Source: Dysidea avara | Taxonomy: Eukaryota > Porifera > Demospongiae > Dictyoceratida > Dysideidae | Length of the DNA stretch: 64,000 bases | Assembly: GCF_963678975.1 (NCBI RefSeq) | Contig: NC_089274.1 | Span: 1,352,001-1,416,000, forward strand | Direction: 5' to 3' | In this document: one piece after another, positions 12,490-24,600 of the stretch | How the letters are laid out: each line of letters begins with the position of its first letter | Numbering within the stretch: the stretch's first letter is position 1 | Program-made: the position numbers and the translations under genes | The notes under the pieces: model-generated | Seen by the model: the letters and a program-made list of their open reading frames with translations, nothing else | The model's database searches: none | What the model was told of the DNA's origin: nothing

Positions 12490-15400
12490 TAGCTGACGTC
12501 AGATCTCTGTGTTTATAAAAATGATATGATTATGTCAACTTCACACTAGGACTGAGACAAATAGTTCGAAGCTTCGAAGCTATATTCAGTTTCATAACAT
12601 TCGGATGTTGCTTTATCCCACCAAAGCTTCATTACCATGGATACTACCATGCTAAACCAGTTGCACAAGTTCGCCAATTTATGTATTTTTTTGGTGTAGT
12701 TATAGTTTAAACAATGGTGATACTGAAGCTATAACAAAGTGTAGGAGTTTGTACTACAGTGTACACCCTATTAACCATCAATCGTGTTCAGTAATTGTTG
12801 ACATGATGTTTTTTGCAAAGCTTCGAAGCTTTGGTAACATTGTCAAAAGAAACTTCAGAAGATGTATTTGTACATTTGTTCAAGGCCTGCTTCACACACT
12901 CAGTATCACAGCCCATGCCAGCTAACCTGTTTGTATGTCAGTGTAGACATCATTATACCAAAAACCAATCTAATATTTGGTTTCCACATACTAAATATTT
13001 AGTAGATAGTCAGTTCCACTGATAAAATAGTCCATTTTGTTGCCTTAAGTCTTGTAAAGTAGAATCATAGTATGTGGTTAGTTGCTGTGACCATCGTAAG
13101 GTTCTGCATGTTCATGGAGAAGATAAAGGTTTTCATTAACAGCTGTATATTATCTTCTATTTCATACCAGCTAGTGTACTGGTCTTCAGTGCACTTTATA
13201 GGATTCCTACAGTGATGTTATCTATGCATTGTCAGATCTCAGTTCATTTGAAGTGAAAAAATTCAATGGAGTCCTTACACAAACTACTTTATTGTGGAGG
13301 GGTATGGTCACTTTGTTATGGTGTCAGGTATCCACTAGAGAAGCAGTACAACTAGTTGTGTATGAAACTCCATAAACCATTATAAATGTTAAGGTGTGCA
13401 GCTACCCACCTGTTCCTTGCAGGCTTCTAAAACCATACCAGTGTGGAGCTGTTGTTCATAGCAATTTAGTTTAGTCAAACAAACTTGTAGTTCTATTAAC
13501 AACCAATTTGTAGCTTTAGTACTGTTTTGTGTTTAAGGATTGTCAGTTGTTGCCTTGGGAATTGTTGTAGTGATCTCAAAGACTCTTAAAACTTTACAGT
13601 AACAATTGTGATGGATTGTATGTCCTAGTATTAATGATGTGTGGCACATGTGTTGTGTGTGATACTCTGTAACAAATATCATCATCACAATAATGTCTCC
13701 TCTGACTGTACCTTCTGTGTGTACTAACTATCCACACTAAAACAGCCAAGCTATGAAAAAATGGTACAGCCTGGGTGAAAAAAGTTGTGAAATTAAATGT
13801 GGCAGCCAGAGGCGGAGGAAGTAGTTGATATGAGGGAGGGCTGACCAGGGGTGGATCCAGACTTATAGTAAAAAAATAAAATGAACTGAAGCCACTACAT
13901 TGTCTCTGGTTTGATAAGGTGAGACTTAAAAAAAAAAAAGGTCACAGCCAGCTGACAATAGCTGCCCACCTCACCAGCTACGAATTTATACTGATAAACT
14001 ACATAAAAATCCTTACATAGCTCACTACACACTACTCTAATACTGTGACTGCTTTATTAGAGTATCTTGATCTTGATCACGGTTTTCAGTCCCACTCCAA
14101 GAAGGATAATTTCGCGTGATATCATTCTGAGGGGGGGCTAAACCCCCCCCTTTCCGCCACCTATGGTGGCACCAAGGAATGGCTGCAGTGATGTTAATGC
14201 TAAAAATGTGCTGTAAGGCTGCACTTTTGGCTGTTTTTGTGTGATCTCACTTCATTTTTGTATTTTATAAGGCAGCCTATGGCTGATTTTGGGGTTTGTT
14301 TCTATTAGTTACAAGGCACACCAAACATGGTAATGGTCCATACCTGTGTAAGAGGCTCCATTTATATCACGGCGTATCTCTCCAAACCACCATCCCAAAT
14401 TCACCAGTATATTTTGAAAATTTTCTTCTGAAAAAAATGAAGTAAGGACCAAAGCAATAAAAGTAGTGAAGCAAAAGATAAATGAGGGTATTGTAACAGA
14501 GAAAATCCCTACATTACATGTTATCACAACTATTTTGTTCAATGCCAAAGTGGGATTTCCCACAGAGCTATCATGTTATACCGTTTTTCAGATATCTTGG
14601 TTCACTACTTTTTATTAGGACTCCTACTTCATTTAATAATGTAATATACTAGTTGTTATATACTGTTCTATTATATTATTGTGTGTGGCTGTTGTGTGCT
14701 TTATTAGACTATTTTGAGCCTATGTCCTACATGATGTTTCAGTAGCTCTCTTTTATACAGTTATTGAGGGGCATGGTTGTCATGCTCAATTGCTATAAGT
14801 ACAACTAGATAATATAAGGGGCTTGGCTGTTGTGGTCTGTTTAAGTGGTGAACCTATTGTGCAAGCTAATGAATATTATAAAGTTTTAATAAAAAAATTC
14901 ACCGGTTGGCTTGTCAGCCAGCCTGACTACCTTACACATCATATGACGACCATTTTATGCCACAATAATGAACTACCTTTTCTATTGTCTTCAGTCATGC
15001 TGGTCATCATCTTCATGCAACGAAATCATATCATCAACACTTTTGCAGAGTATATTACGATGCCACAAAATTATTTGAGGTACTTATACCATCTCAGTGA
15101 AAACCCATCTAGTTCACACAACCTCTGATTTTTTTAAACTTCTCAGCATTATCTGCATTGTCCAAGGAATGGTTCACCAAAGTTTCAGCCTTCTGTGGTG
15201 AATAGTTTTGGAATTACAGCGCTAGAAAGTAGGAAGAACAAGGAAATCGATTTGTACAGTGACTATACTAAAAATAAACTACAGGCACTTGCATTCGAAT
15301 GCAGCCATAACTTCTGTTTGGATTAGTCTACAAAGTTGGAATTTGGCTTACAATGTTCACCATGGATTGGCAGATCAACCAAGATATAATTTTAACCCTG

Positions 15401-18400
15401 CAGTTACTTGCGCATAGGCATATGAAGGCGGTTTTGTTGAAGAAACAGCAATAATTTTGTTTACGTCTACCGCATCGTAAACAAGTGCACATGACACGCA
15501 AACCACTGGGGCTACAGAAATGAAACAAAGATTTTCGAACTCCCCATGAGTAGGCGAATAAGATGGTGTATAGTTTTAATTGATTTGAGTCTTCCTTCTT
15601 TGAGTACTGGCCTGATAAAAACTTGTGTATTTTTTCTTGTAACATAATTTTATTTAAATTTCAATTTTCTCAATACGCATGCTTGTGCGAACTAGACGGG
15701 TTTTTGCTGAGACGGTCACATATTATAGTTATACAATGGGCACAAGTGTTCTGCCTGATATAAACGCACGAGCCTGAGGGCAGTCAGGCCCGAAGAGAAG
15801 TGCATTTATACAGGCAGAGCACAAGTGCACGTTGTATAACTGTTACCGTGCAGCGTAATAATTTAACCGGGGGGGGGGGGGGATTTTTCCTTGTCAAAGC
15901 TCACATGACTGGTTAATTACAATACTGAAGTCAGTACATTCGTCAAAATTTCCTTGTAAATATTTGACAATAATGAATTTGTCAAAATTTTCTGCCATCG
16001 AATTATTACACTGTACGGTATGTACCACTCACCTAATAGGTGGGGAGAGTCTCACAAGACGGCTGCAACTCTTATAAGGGCCAGGTTTCTAACATCGATT
16101 GTGGGTGACATAGCCAAACGTTGTAGTAACATTCCCTCTACAGTACCGCAGCCACCTGAGATATTGAAAGCTAGTATGCCATGGGTAATATCACTAACCT
16201 GCATTCACTGTTTGACTCTCATCATGTAGTGCTCAGCATACATGATATCACTCGATTGCCCATAGTGATTCTCTCTAGCAAAAAAAAAGAAGCTAATAGA
16301 TGGTTTAAGTAAGCAAAACCTAACTACGAAACAATACTAGTCTAGTACTTACTATCCGAATCTGGTGGCATGATAAAAACTGGTTGCATAATGGTGAGTA
16401 TTATTTAGAATATAATTGTTTTATTGAGTCATTGTCGAAGTGGACTACGGTTTAATCTGGGATTCAGATGGCACCATACTAGTAAGGTGTATAAGTATGT
16501 TTATATATATATATATATGTAGACTAGAGTTGTGGCCACCGCATTGGCTTTTTCGATCGCCATTGGCTGCTTGCATGCATATTGGTGACATTATGGCCCA
16601 CAATTGACTTTTACATGTCAGCAAGAGTATATAATAGAAACCAAGAGTGTTGAACGGTGTATTAGCCCTTGATTAATCATTGCGTAAAGTAACACGGATA
16701 TTACAGTAATTGTTTGTTTATGTGAAATGGTAATTTGAAATGCGTCCGTGGCAATGGGTCTTTGTTCACCAGTTTTCCATGTTATTCAACCAAGTATTCA
16801 ACAGTTATTGTACAAAGAGAGTGTAGTAAGGACCCAAGATAACTCCAGCTCACTAAAACAACGGTTGTACAAACGAGCGTGTTGCCACGCTTCAGGGATC
16901 CGCTTGGCGTTGCCAGAACTTTAACATTAGCTAATTCCCTTTAATGCTATCATGTTTTCGCTTGGTTTAGTAGCCGAATTGGACTAAACACAGCAACCTT
17001 TAATGGCAATGAAAACAAACAATTGCTGAAATATCCATGTTACTTTACGCAATGATTAATCACAGGGTAATACACCCATTCAATACTCTTGGTTTCTATT
17101 ATATACTCTTGATGTCAGGCTATAAAGAATTCGGGTGATCTATGAGGTACCTTTCCATTTATTAGGTGAGGTGTTGTAGCGGTTTCGGCTTCCAGCACTT
17201 GTGAAATGCTGCACAAAACTGCAGCCAGTGCAATATCTGTATATTGCACTGCGGTTGGTGCATTATAACTTATAATGCACTCGCTGTGGTCTGAAACAGT
17301 GCCATATACAAATTATGGTACTGGCGGCACCTTTGAACTGCCCACGCAGAGTGGTACATAGAGGTGTTAATACACCCAGTACTTTTGTAAGAGTTTAATG
17401 TGTTAGACAGTAATTTTTGTCACATAAGATGTTTATTGATGGCAACATTTTGTTTTGGGGAGAGTCCCTACAATACAGTAGTAATTCTAATGTAGCCATA
17501 GTTTGATAATCTTGTTATCAACTTTGAAATGTCACTGTATATTCTATTCTTTGTTTAGTGTTACATAAGAATGGTACGTTTTATGATTTACTGGTCATCT
17601 AGAGTGTTTCTTGTGTTTGCAGTGGTCGTACGGAGCGTCAAGCCATGCAAGACTATAAGGACAAGGTACGAGAGAGAAGAATTGAGAACATCACTTTTGA
17701 GAGAACTCCAAGTAATCGCTACAAGAAGAGAACTATACCAGCTCAACGACTGTCAGATACCGATCCTGTGACAACAGCCGCTGTCAAGTAAGACCTTAAT
17801 ATACTCTAATAGAACAATCAGTAATTATATACATTGGGGATGAACAGTGATAGAGCACCAGCAGTAAATACCTGTACATTTAATCTAGCTATAGATGTGA
17901 TATTCAACCAGCCAAGGGAAACAACCAAAGAGCACATCCCTCTCCCTTATGTTCAAATTAAAGAAAAACAATAAACTTTTTCACACTATACTCTAATAGA
18001 ACAGTCAACACTACAATAAAAATTCTAAATTTGCAACTTATGATATTACATAACTTATGTATCTACCTACCAGTTTTAAATTCTGTGCTATGCAGATGTT
18101 ATGTAGTAGAGAGGTGGTCTATGTAGATAAGTGAATGTCCCTACTGTGCATTTTGATTGTAGAATCTCCGTAGCACAGTAGGGATATTCACTTCTTATTG
18201 TTTTACAGTATATGACATCACATACTACTCTGATCCAGCTTGTTTCAGTACATTTTATTGCAGTGGTACTACATTGGCCCTACTCTAGTTTAAAATTCCT
18301 AATCTTCTTATACTTATATATCTGTAGTAACTTAAGGGTATGGTGGTGTGTTCTGATAGCTTAAAAGTGTGGTAATGATTGTCTTTTTATAAATTCAGCT

Positions 18401-18603
18401 ACTTTCTCCTCTTTTGCCTGATATGTATACCCTCAGCCTGCAGCCCTTGGGCTGTCAGACATGCGTATCAAGTTTTAATTAACCCTTTAACCCCAAACAC
18501 CACTAAATATAGAGTCATGTACAAACCGCTGTAATATCCACATACCTCAATGTAAGGAGATGGGATAACATTCAATGGGATCCTTGATAAATAAACTTTC
18601 GAA

Positions 18604-18636
<33 letters not shown>

Positions 18637-21600
18637 TTTTAGCGATTGGGTGAAGGGGAAGGCAGTAAAGACTGTTAATATCAAGGGGATTGATGCACGT
18701 AATTCTTCAAAACATTTATGCCGTATATTCCGCATGCTTTAGTGTACGGACTTGAAATATAATATAATGGATTTGCCATGTCATACCCAGCAAGATGGCA
18801 GCTAGTTGTTTTAATAGCCCCATCTGCTGCAAAGTTATGGATGCTTTTCTACAACTGTGTAAAATTGTCATGTTGGAAAGTTCCAAGGCTGCTGGTAGCA
18901 CTCAGATCTCCGGACGAGGGTGATAGTCTTCAAAGAGGTTCCCCAACAAATGGGGATCAATTCTATCTAAGAAACTTGTAACAAAGGTTAGTGATTCAGG
19001 TGATACAGGACTAAAGCCTAACAATATAGCAAACTGGAAGTGTTTAGGATTTTCCCAGAGGCCAAAGGGTATAAAACTATACACGTGTAACTGTTCTATT
19101 AGTGACTGTTCTATTAGTGACTGTTCTATTATTAGAGTATCTTGAGTCAGTCTTTCACCTACCAGGGTGTGTGTCACTATTTCATATTTCATTGTGCTAG
19201 CATTATGAATTGATAATAGCGGGGTGTCATTGTGATATATTGTTTAAAGTGTGGTCTTGGTGTTCGATCGTTATTAATCTACCAAGATCACATTAATAGG
19301 CATGGCATTGAACCTATCATGAAGTTACAAGTATCTACTGAACACAAATGCTTAAATAAGTTTGCGGTGTCTAAATATGCTACTCAAGGAAAGCATTGAT
19401 AGGGAAAATTAATGGTTTCATTGCATCTAGAAGAAGACGGCCAGCCTAAAAGGAATATAAAGTGCAGAGGGCACACACACCACAAAAGACAAATCCCACT
19501 GGTGAGTTTGTTATTGTGGTGTAAAATGGTGGCTGTGCGCTGCTTCGTTTAGCCTCCAGCCTTGCAACTGTGGTCAGGCAGCCAAAAATTAGATTTTTTT
19601 ACATTCTATATCCAGTCGCCTATAAAAGGCAGCATTTTAGGTGGCATGTGTCATCCGTACTGTTTGATAGTCACGCATGCACACTTGACCTGATGTGATA
19701 TTTAAATCAATTAACTATCTGATCATATTTCATGTGCTTAGTACACACATTAGTACACACATTAGTACACACAGGTGCTCAGTTGTTCATGCATACTGTG
19801 CAGGAATTCTGTAGGCCTAACCAGTAACTAATGCATGATAAATGGATTGGCTGCCCTTTTGTACTTCAGGCACAGTTATTTATATATACTAGTATATTTA
19901 ATTTAAAAATGAAGAAGGGATCCAAGTGATAAAAAGTAGTGAAAAAAAAGACGAATGATGGTTCTTTTCTTTGATGTGGTAACAAGTACAAGGGAAAATC
20001 AGGAAATTTAGAAATCATAGAAAAAAGTAAAGAAGGCCACCAATACCTGTAGATATACTAGTGCACTACTACTTCAGTCTGTATCTTGCATGGCTGAATT
20101 AGGGATGAAACCTTTCTTGCTTCACTACATTTTTTCTTAAATTTCTTAATTTTCTTTGTTTACTTTTTTTACATTATTATGACTGGTGAGCCTGTGCATG
20201 CCACATCAAAAGGAAGAATGACGCTGGACTATGTTATCGTCTGAATGCACACCCCAACTATTAATTGCTGGCTGAAAGTGAAGTAGTCATTAAGCTTCGT
20301 TTTCAGCTATGTTTAGTCTGACTGTTACACAGTATTACAAATGAAGAGCAGTTTGAGAAGCACCTCTTCAACCAATCCAGCCACTGGGAAATAAGGACGA
20401 TTCCTGTTGAAATGTAGGGAAGCCATTGTGCTACCACAAATTGACACCAGTAAGACAGAAAGGAAGACAAAGGTAAGTCCATGATGCGGGCACCTGTTGG
20501 GCTGAAGTGACATCTAACAGTAAAAAAATCAAGCCCATAGCCTTTAGTCATTGGGGCGAGCCTGAGCGAGCCCCACAAATGGCAGTAGTCACTAGTACGT
20601 CCGACCTGTACGTCTGACCATTCCCGAGAGTTTACATAATAAACACGGGCAGCCTCACACTGGTAGTGCTCGACCGTACGTCTGACCATCCCCGAGAGTT
20701 TACATAACGAACATGGACAGCCCCACACTGGTAGTGCTCAACTGTATGTACGACCATACGTCTGACCATTCCCAAGAGTTTATGTAACGAACACGGAAAA
20801 AAAGTGCCACATGGCTTAGAATTTGTTGCTTCTCACTTGTATCGCAACTTATTCTCATATACATTGACATGGACAAAGAAGATCGTCTTGGAAGAAGGCC
20901 GGGAGAGAACGAGACAGGGCGAGGAGGGAACACTGGCTGGTGAATGCCCAGGTGAATGATACGTGTGTCACGTTCACGAAAACTTCCTGTACGAAGAAGG
21001 CCGTATTTGCGCTAGAATTTGTCACGTGGGTTACAACTTCTTATCTACATAGACATGGACAAAGAAGACCGTCTTAGAAGAGAATGAGACAGGGCTGAAG
21101 GATAAGTTGGTCAGTCAGTCAGTCGGCAATAAAAAAAAAAATTATTTCATGGCAACTTACTGGAAGCATTTTGGGTCATACTGAAAGTACTTTTCGGCTT
21201 GATTATACCTAACCAATACTGCCAAGGTGCCATGAAGGTATTGTGAGGCTGTTTCTCGTCAATAATGTGTCAACTTTACTTGTATGCTAACCAGACACAC
21301 ACTATTTACTTTGTTGATAGTTTTCACATTAGAGTAGTGGCCACACAAGTCTTTAGATGAATGTCACCGCTATTGCATACTGAAGTGTTGTTCCAAGGAA
21401 TTAGCTGCTTACCCTTTATTGGGATAGGAATTTGACTGCGGTAATATTTTGAATAAAGAGAAAAAATAGGGTTGGGAGGTATTAAGTTAATAAAGGTTTG
21501 TTTCACATAGCGAAATGATTTCTAGAATACTGAAATACTAACTTTCATGGCTTAGTGTTGGCCATTCATCAAGCCAAGCTCCTTGCAGACACTTTTACAC

Positions 21601-24600
21601 TACAGACCACCTACTGTATAATGATTACTATGGGGATACTTCCAGCCTTACTATTTGTCATTTCATTTGCTCCTTTAGCTAATAACACAAGTGTGTAATC
21701 ATAACGTCTTTTAGTGAGTATGTATTTTCTTAATACCGTATACCATTCTTCAAAAATGCAATGCTACCCATCTCTAGAAAAAAAGTAATAGTTGTTCCAT
21801 GTTTTGTGTCTGGAGGCCATACCTTCCATTTGTTGTTTCTTTACTAGTTACAAGCTGTAGTTAGTGCACATCAAAGTGAATTGTACTATATATAGCAACT
21901 GAATAGTAATTACACAGTTCTATAAATAGTTGCTGTACTAAACTCTTAAACCCGCATAATCCAGAAAACTGGATTTAAACTTAATAAATGTGACCATGTT
22001 AGCGAAAATCCATCTAGTTCGTACAACTTCCGAATTTCTTTTTATTTTAGCAGCATTATCTGCATTGTCCAAGGAATGGTTTGCCAAAGTTTCAGTCGAT
22101 TATGGTGAGTAGTTTTGGAATTACAGTGCTAGACAGTAGGGAGAGCAGGGAATCGATTTGTACAGTGATTATACTAAAAATAAACTACAGGTGCTTACAT
22201 TCACAGCCATAACTTCCGTTTGGAGTAGTCTACAGAGTTGTGATTTGGCTTACAATGTTCACCATGGATTGGCAGATCGACCAAGGTTTAGTTTTAGCCC
22301 TGTAGTCACTTGTGTATGGGTGTATGAAGGCGGTTTTACTGAAAAAATGGCAACAATTTTGTTTACGTCTACCGCATCGTAAACAAACGTACGTGACACA
22401 CAAACCATAGGGGCTGTAGAAATAAAACAAAGATTTTCGAACTCTCCATGAGTAGGCAAATAAGATGGTGTATAGGTTTAATCGATTTAACAAGTACGCA
22501 TGCCTTACACAAAACGCTGTAACTTTCAAAGCGTCCATCCTATGGCTACACAATTTACATCATTCTACTCCTGATGTAAAATGATTCCTAGGGCTTTACC
22601 CAATGCTAAACAGTGAGGCCAAAACTAGCCGTGTATGTAACTTTCTGGTAAGGCAACACTTTACATACCTTTATAAAATGATCCATAACTGTATGGTGGT
22701 TGCTCCTATCACCTTGCGACAAGTTCTGTTTGATTTGCCATTGAATTTTCCATCAGGTCATATATGACTCAAACCCACAATCAAACACGTGGCTAGAATT
22801 TTGAGCACAGAGATGCGTCTTGCTGTTGTTCACTGCTTCATAACAAGTAAGTCGCTATAGTTAGTGTTCGATTAACCTTCTCCAAGTAGCCCAGTAATCA
22901 ATGTGTTGTTGTAGGCTATCAGAATTAAGTTACCCCACCTAGTGTCACCATGCCTGCCCTTATTGTGTAAACACGCTTTTCCCAAACACATTGACTTTAG
23001 GGTAATGTTCACTGCAGTGTTTAACAAATTAAACATGGTGTGGACAAGCTATAGACAATTGTGCACCAATAACTCTGTCATACCCTGATGAAAATAAATT
23101 ATTTTTGCATTGGGAAAATTTTGCATTGGGAAAGAATCCTTTAGGGTGGAGACACCTTCACATTTCAAGTTGTATAGGAATGGCTATCATTTTCTGACTG
23201 CTTTGTAGAGCTAGCATGATAGCAAAGGTCTTGGATAAGGTTTTATTTTTTTGGCTTGATTGTTATCCAGCACAGCACAAGGTATCAATTTGCAGTAGCA
23301 ATGTGTGATGGTTTCTCATGTTTGTAACAAAAATTGTCCCAAGTTTTCCGTTGTGATTGGATTGATTTCAGAGGTCCTTCTCGTAGTGTTCTTCTTTTGT
23401 AGTGCTGTGTAATGGGCTGAACTAGCTGAAAACAAAGCGTAATAGTTACTTTGCTATTTCAGTAATTGATAGTTGGGCCGTGTGTTCAGATGAAAACAAT
23501 AAGCTTGATGCCATTCTGTCTGCTAATGTTGTATGTGCTCATAATAATGTTACAGAAAGTAAACAAGTACAACAAGGAAAAATTAGGAATTTTAAGGAAT
23601 CACAGAAACAAAATGTAGTGAAACAAGGAGAGCACCTACTACATCTAAAGATATATTAGTGGGCATTTAATCCCTATCTACCCATGACTGAATTAGGGAT
23701 GAAATGTCCTCTAGTATATCTTCAAGTCTAGGTGACCTCCCTTGTTTCACTACTTTTTATTTCTATGATCCCTAGTTGAACTTATAATTCCTTGTAGTTG
23801 TAAAATAGTATTAAGAAACAAAATACAAAAAAAAAATTAAGCTGAATACTGAAGATGTGTTGGTAGCTGAAGCCTGAAAGATGGCTCTTGATCTGTTTGT
23901 GTACAATGCAAGCTTATAGTGTCTTGTAGCAAATATCTATTGACATTGTTTGTACACGAATGAATTACCATGTGTAGCTTAGACCATGGCATCCATTAAC
24001 TGGAAATGTCTTCATTGTGAATATCAGGGTAAACAACTGTCTCACAATACACCAGGTTCTATCCCACTATGTTAACAGGAAAACATTTTGTTTGTTTCAT
24101 ATTAAATTTATAGTGTGGTCTACCACACTTTTCAGTGTTTGTTTGTGACCATCATCAGTGAAAATGAATGTTACCTTTGTCTAAACTACTGTCAACACAG
24201 GACCTTGAAACTGTAGAACACTACAGATTTTAGTTTCAACACTACATGTACGTAGGTTTCATCTGAATGCTCACCCATACACATAAACAGCACAAGCTTG
24301 TATCCATGGATAGTGACACTTTGGCCCCTTTTCTGTTGCACCTTATTCAGTCAGTAAGTCAAGTCATTAGGTCTAAGTCCTTGTATGTTAGGTAATGCAA
24401 AGGCTGCAGCACATGTTGCTGTCAGACCTTCAGTGCTGGTCACTGTAAAGCACTAATAATAATAATAATAAATAATAATAATGATGTGATATTGGGCTCT
24501 TCTTGTACTGATGTGTGCCATTCCAGTTAGCAATCATCCATACTCCTTGAGTTACTCAGTAATGCAAACTTAAACAAATGAGAACAGAACTATTTTATTA

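Larger units (their letters stand above)
11192..17622. other. 6.4-kb intron 11 of the phosphatase gene
   Basis: Contains no exon I can support. It holds a LINE 3' end (12190-12490), candidate short elements (12547-12840, 13806-14165, 15724-15843, 16621-17112), one copy of a 490-bp dispersed repeat (15097-15587) and G runs at about 10838-10857 (just upstream) and 15869-15882. Open frames such as 14309-14563 (-) and 14823-15128 (+) show no recognisable protein features. Confidence 0.7.

Noticed and set aside
20303-20728. 141-codon minus-strand ORF
   Set aside because: It runs through the tandem array and dispersed repeat D, which also occurs at 28165-28600 without this frame. Composition and repeats explain it.
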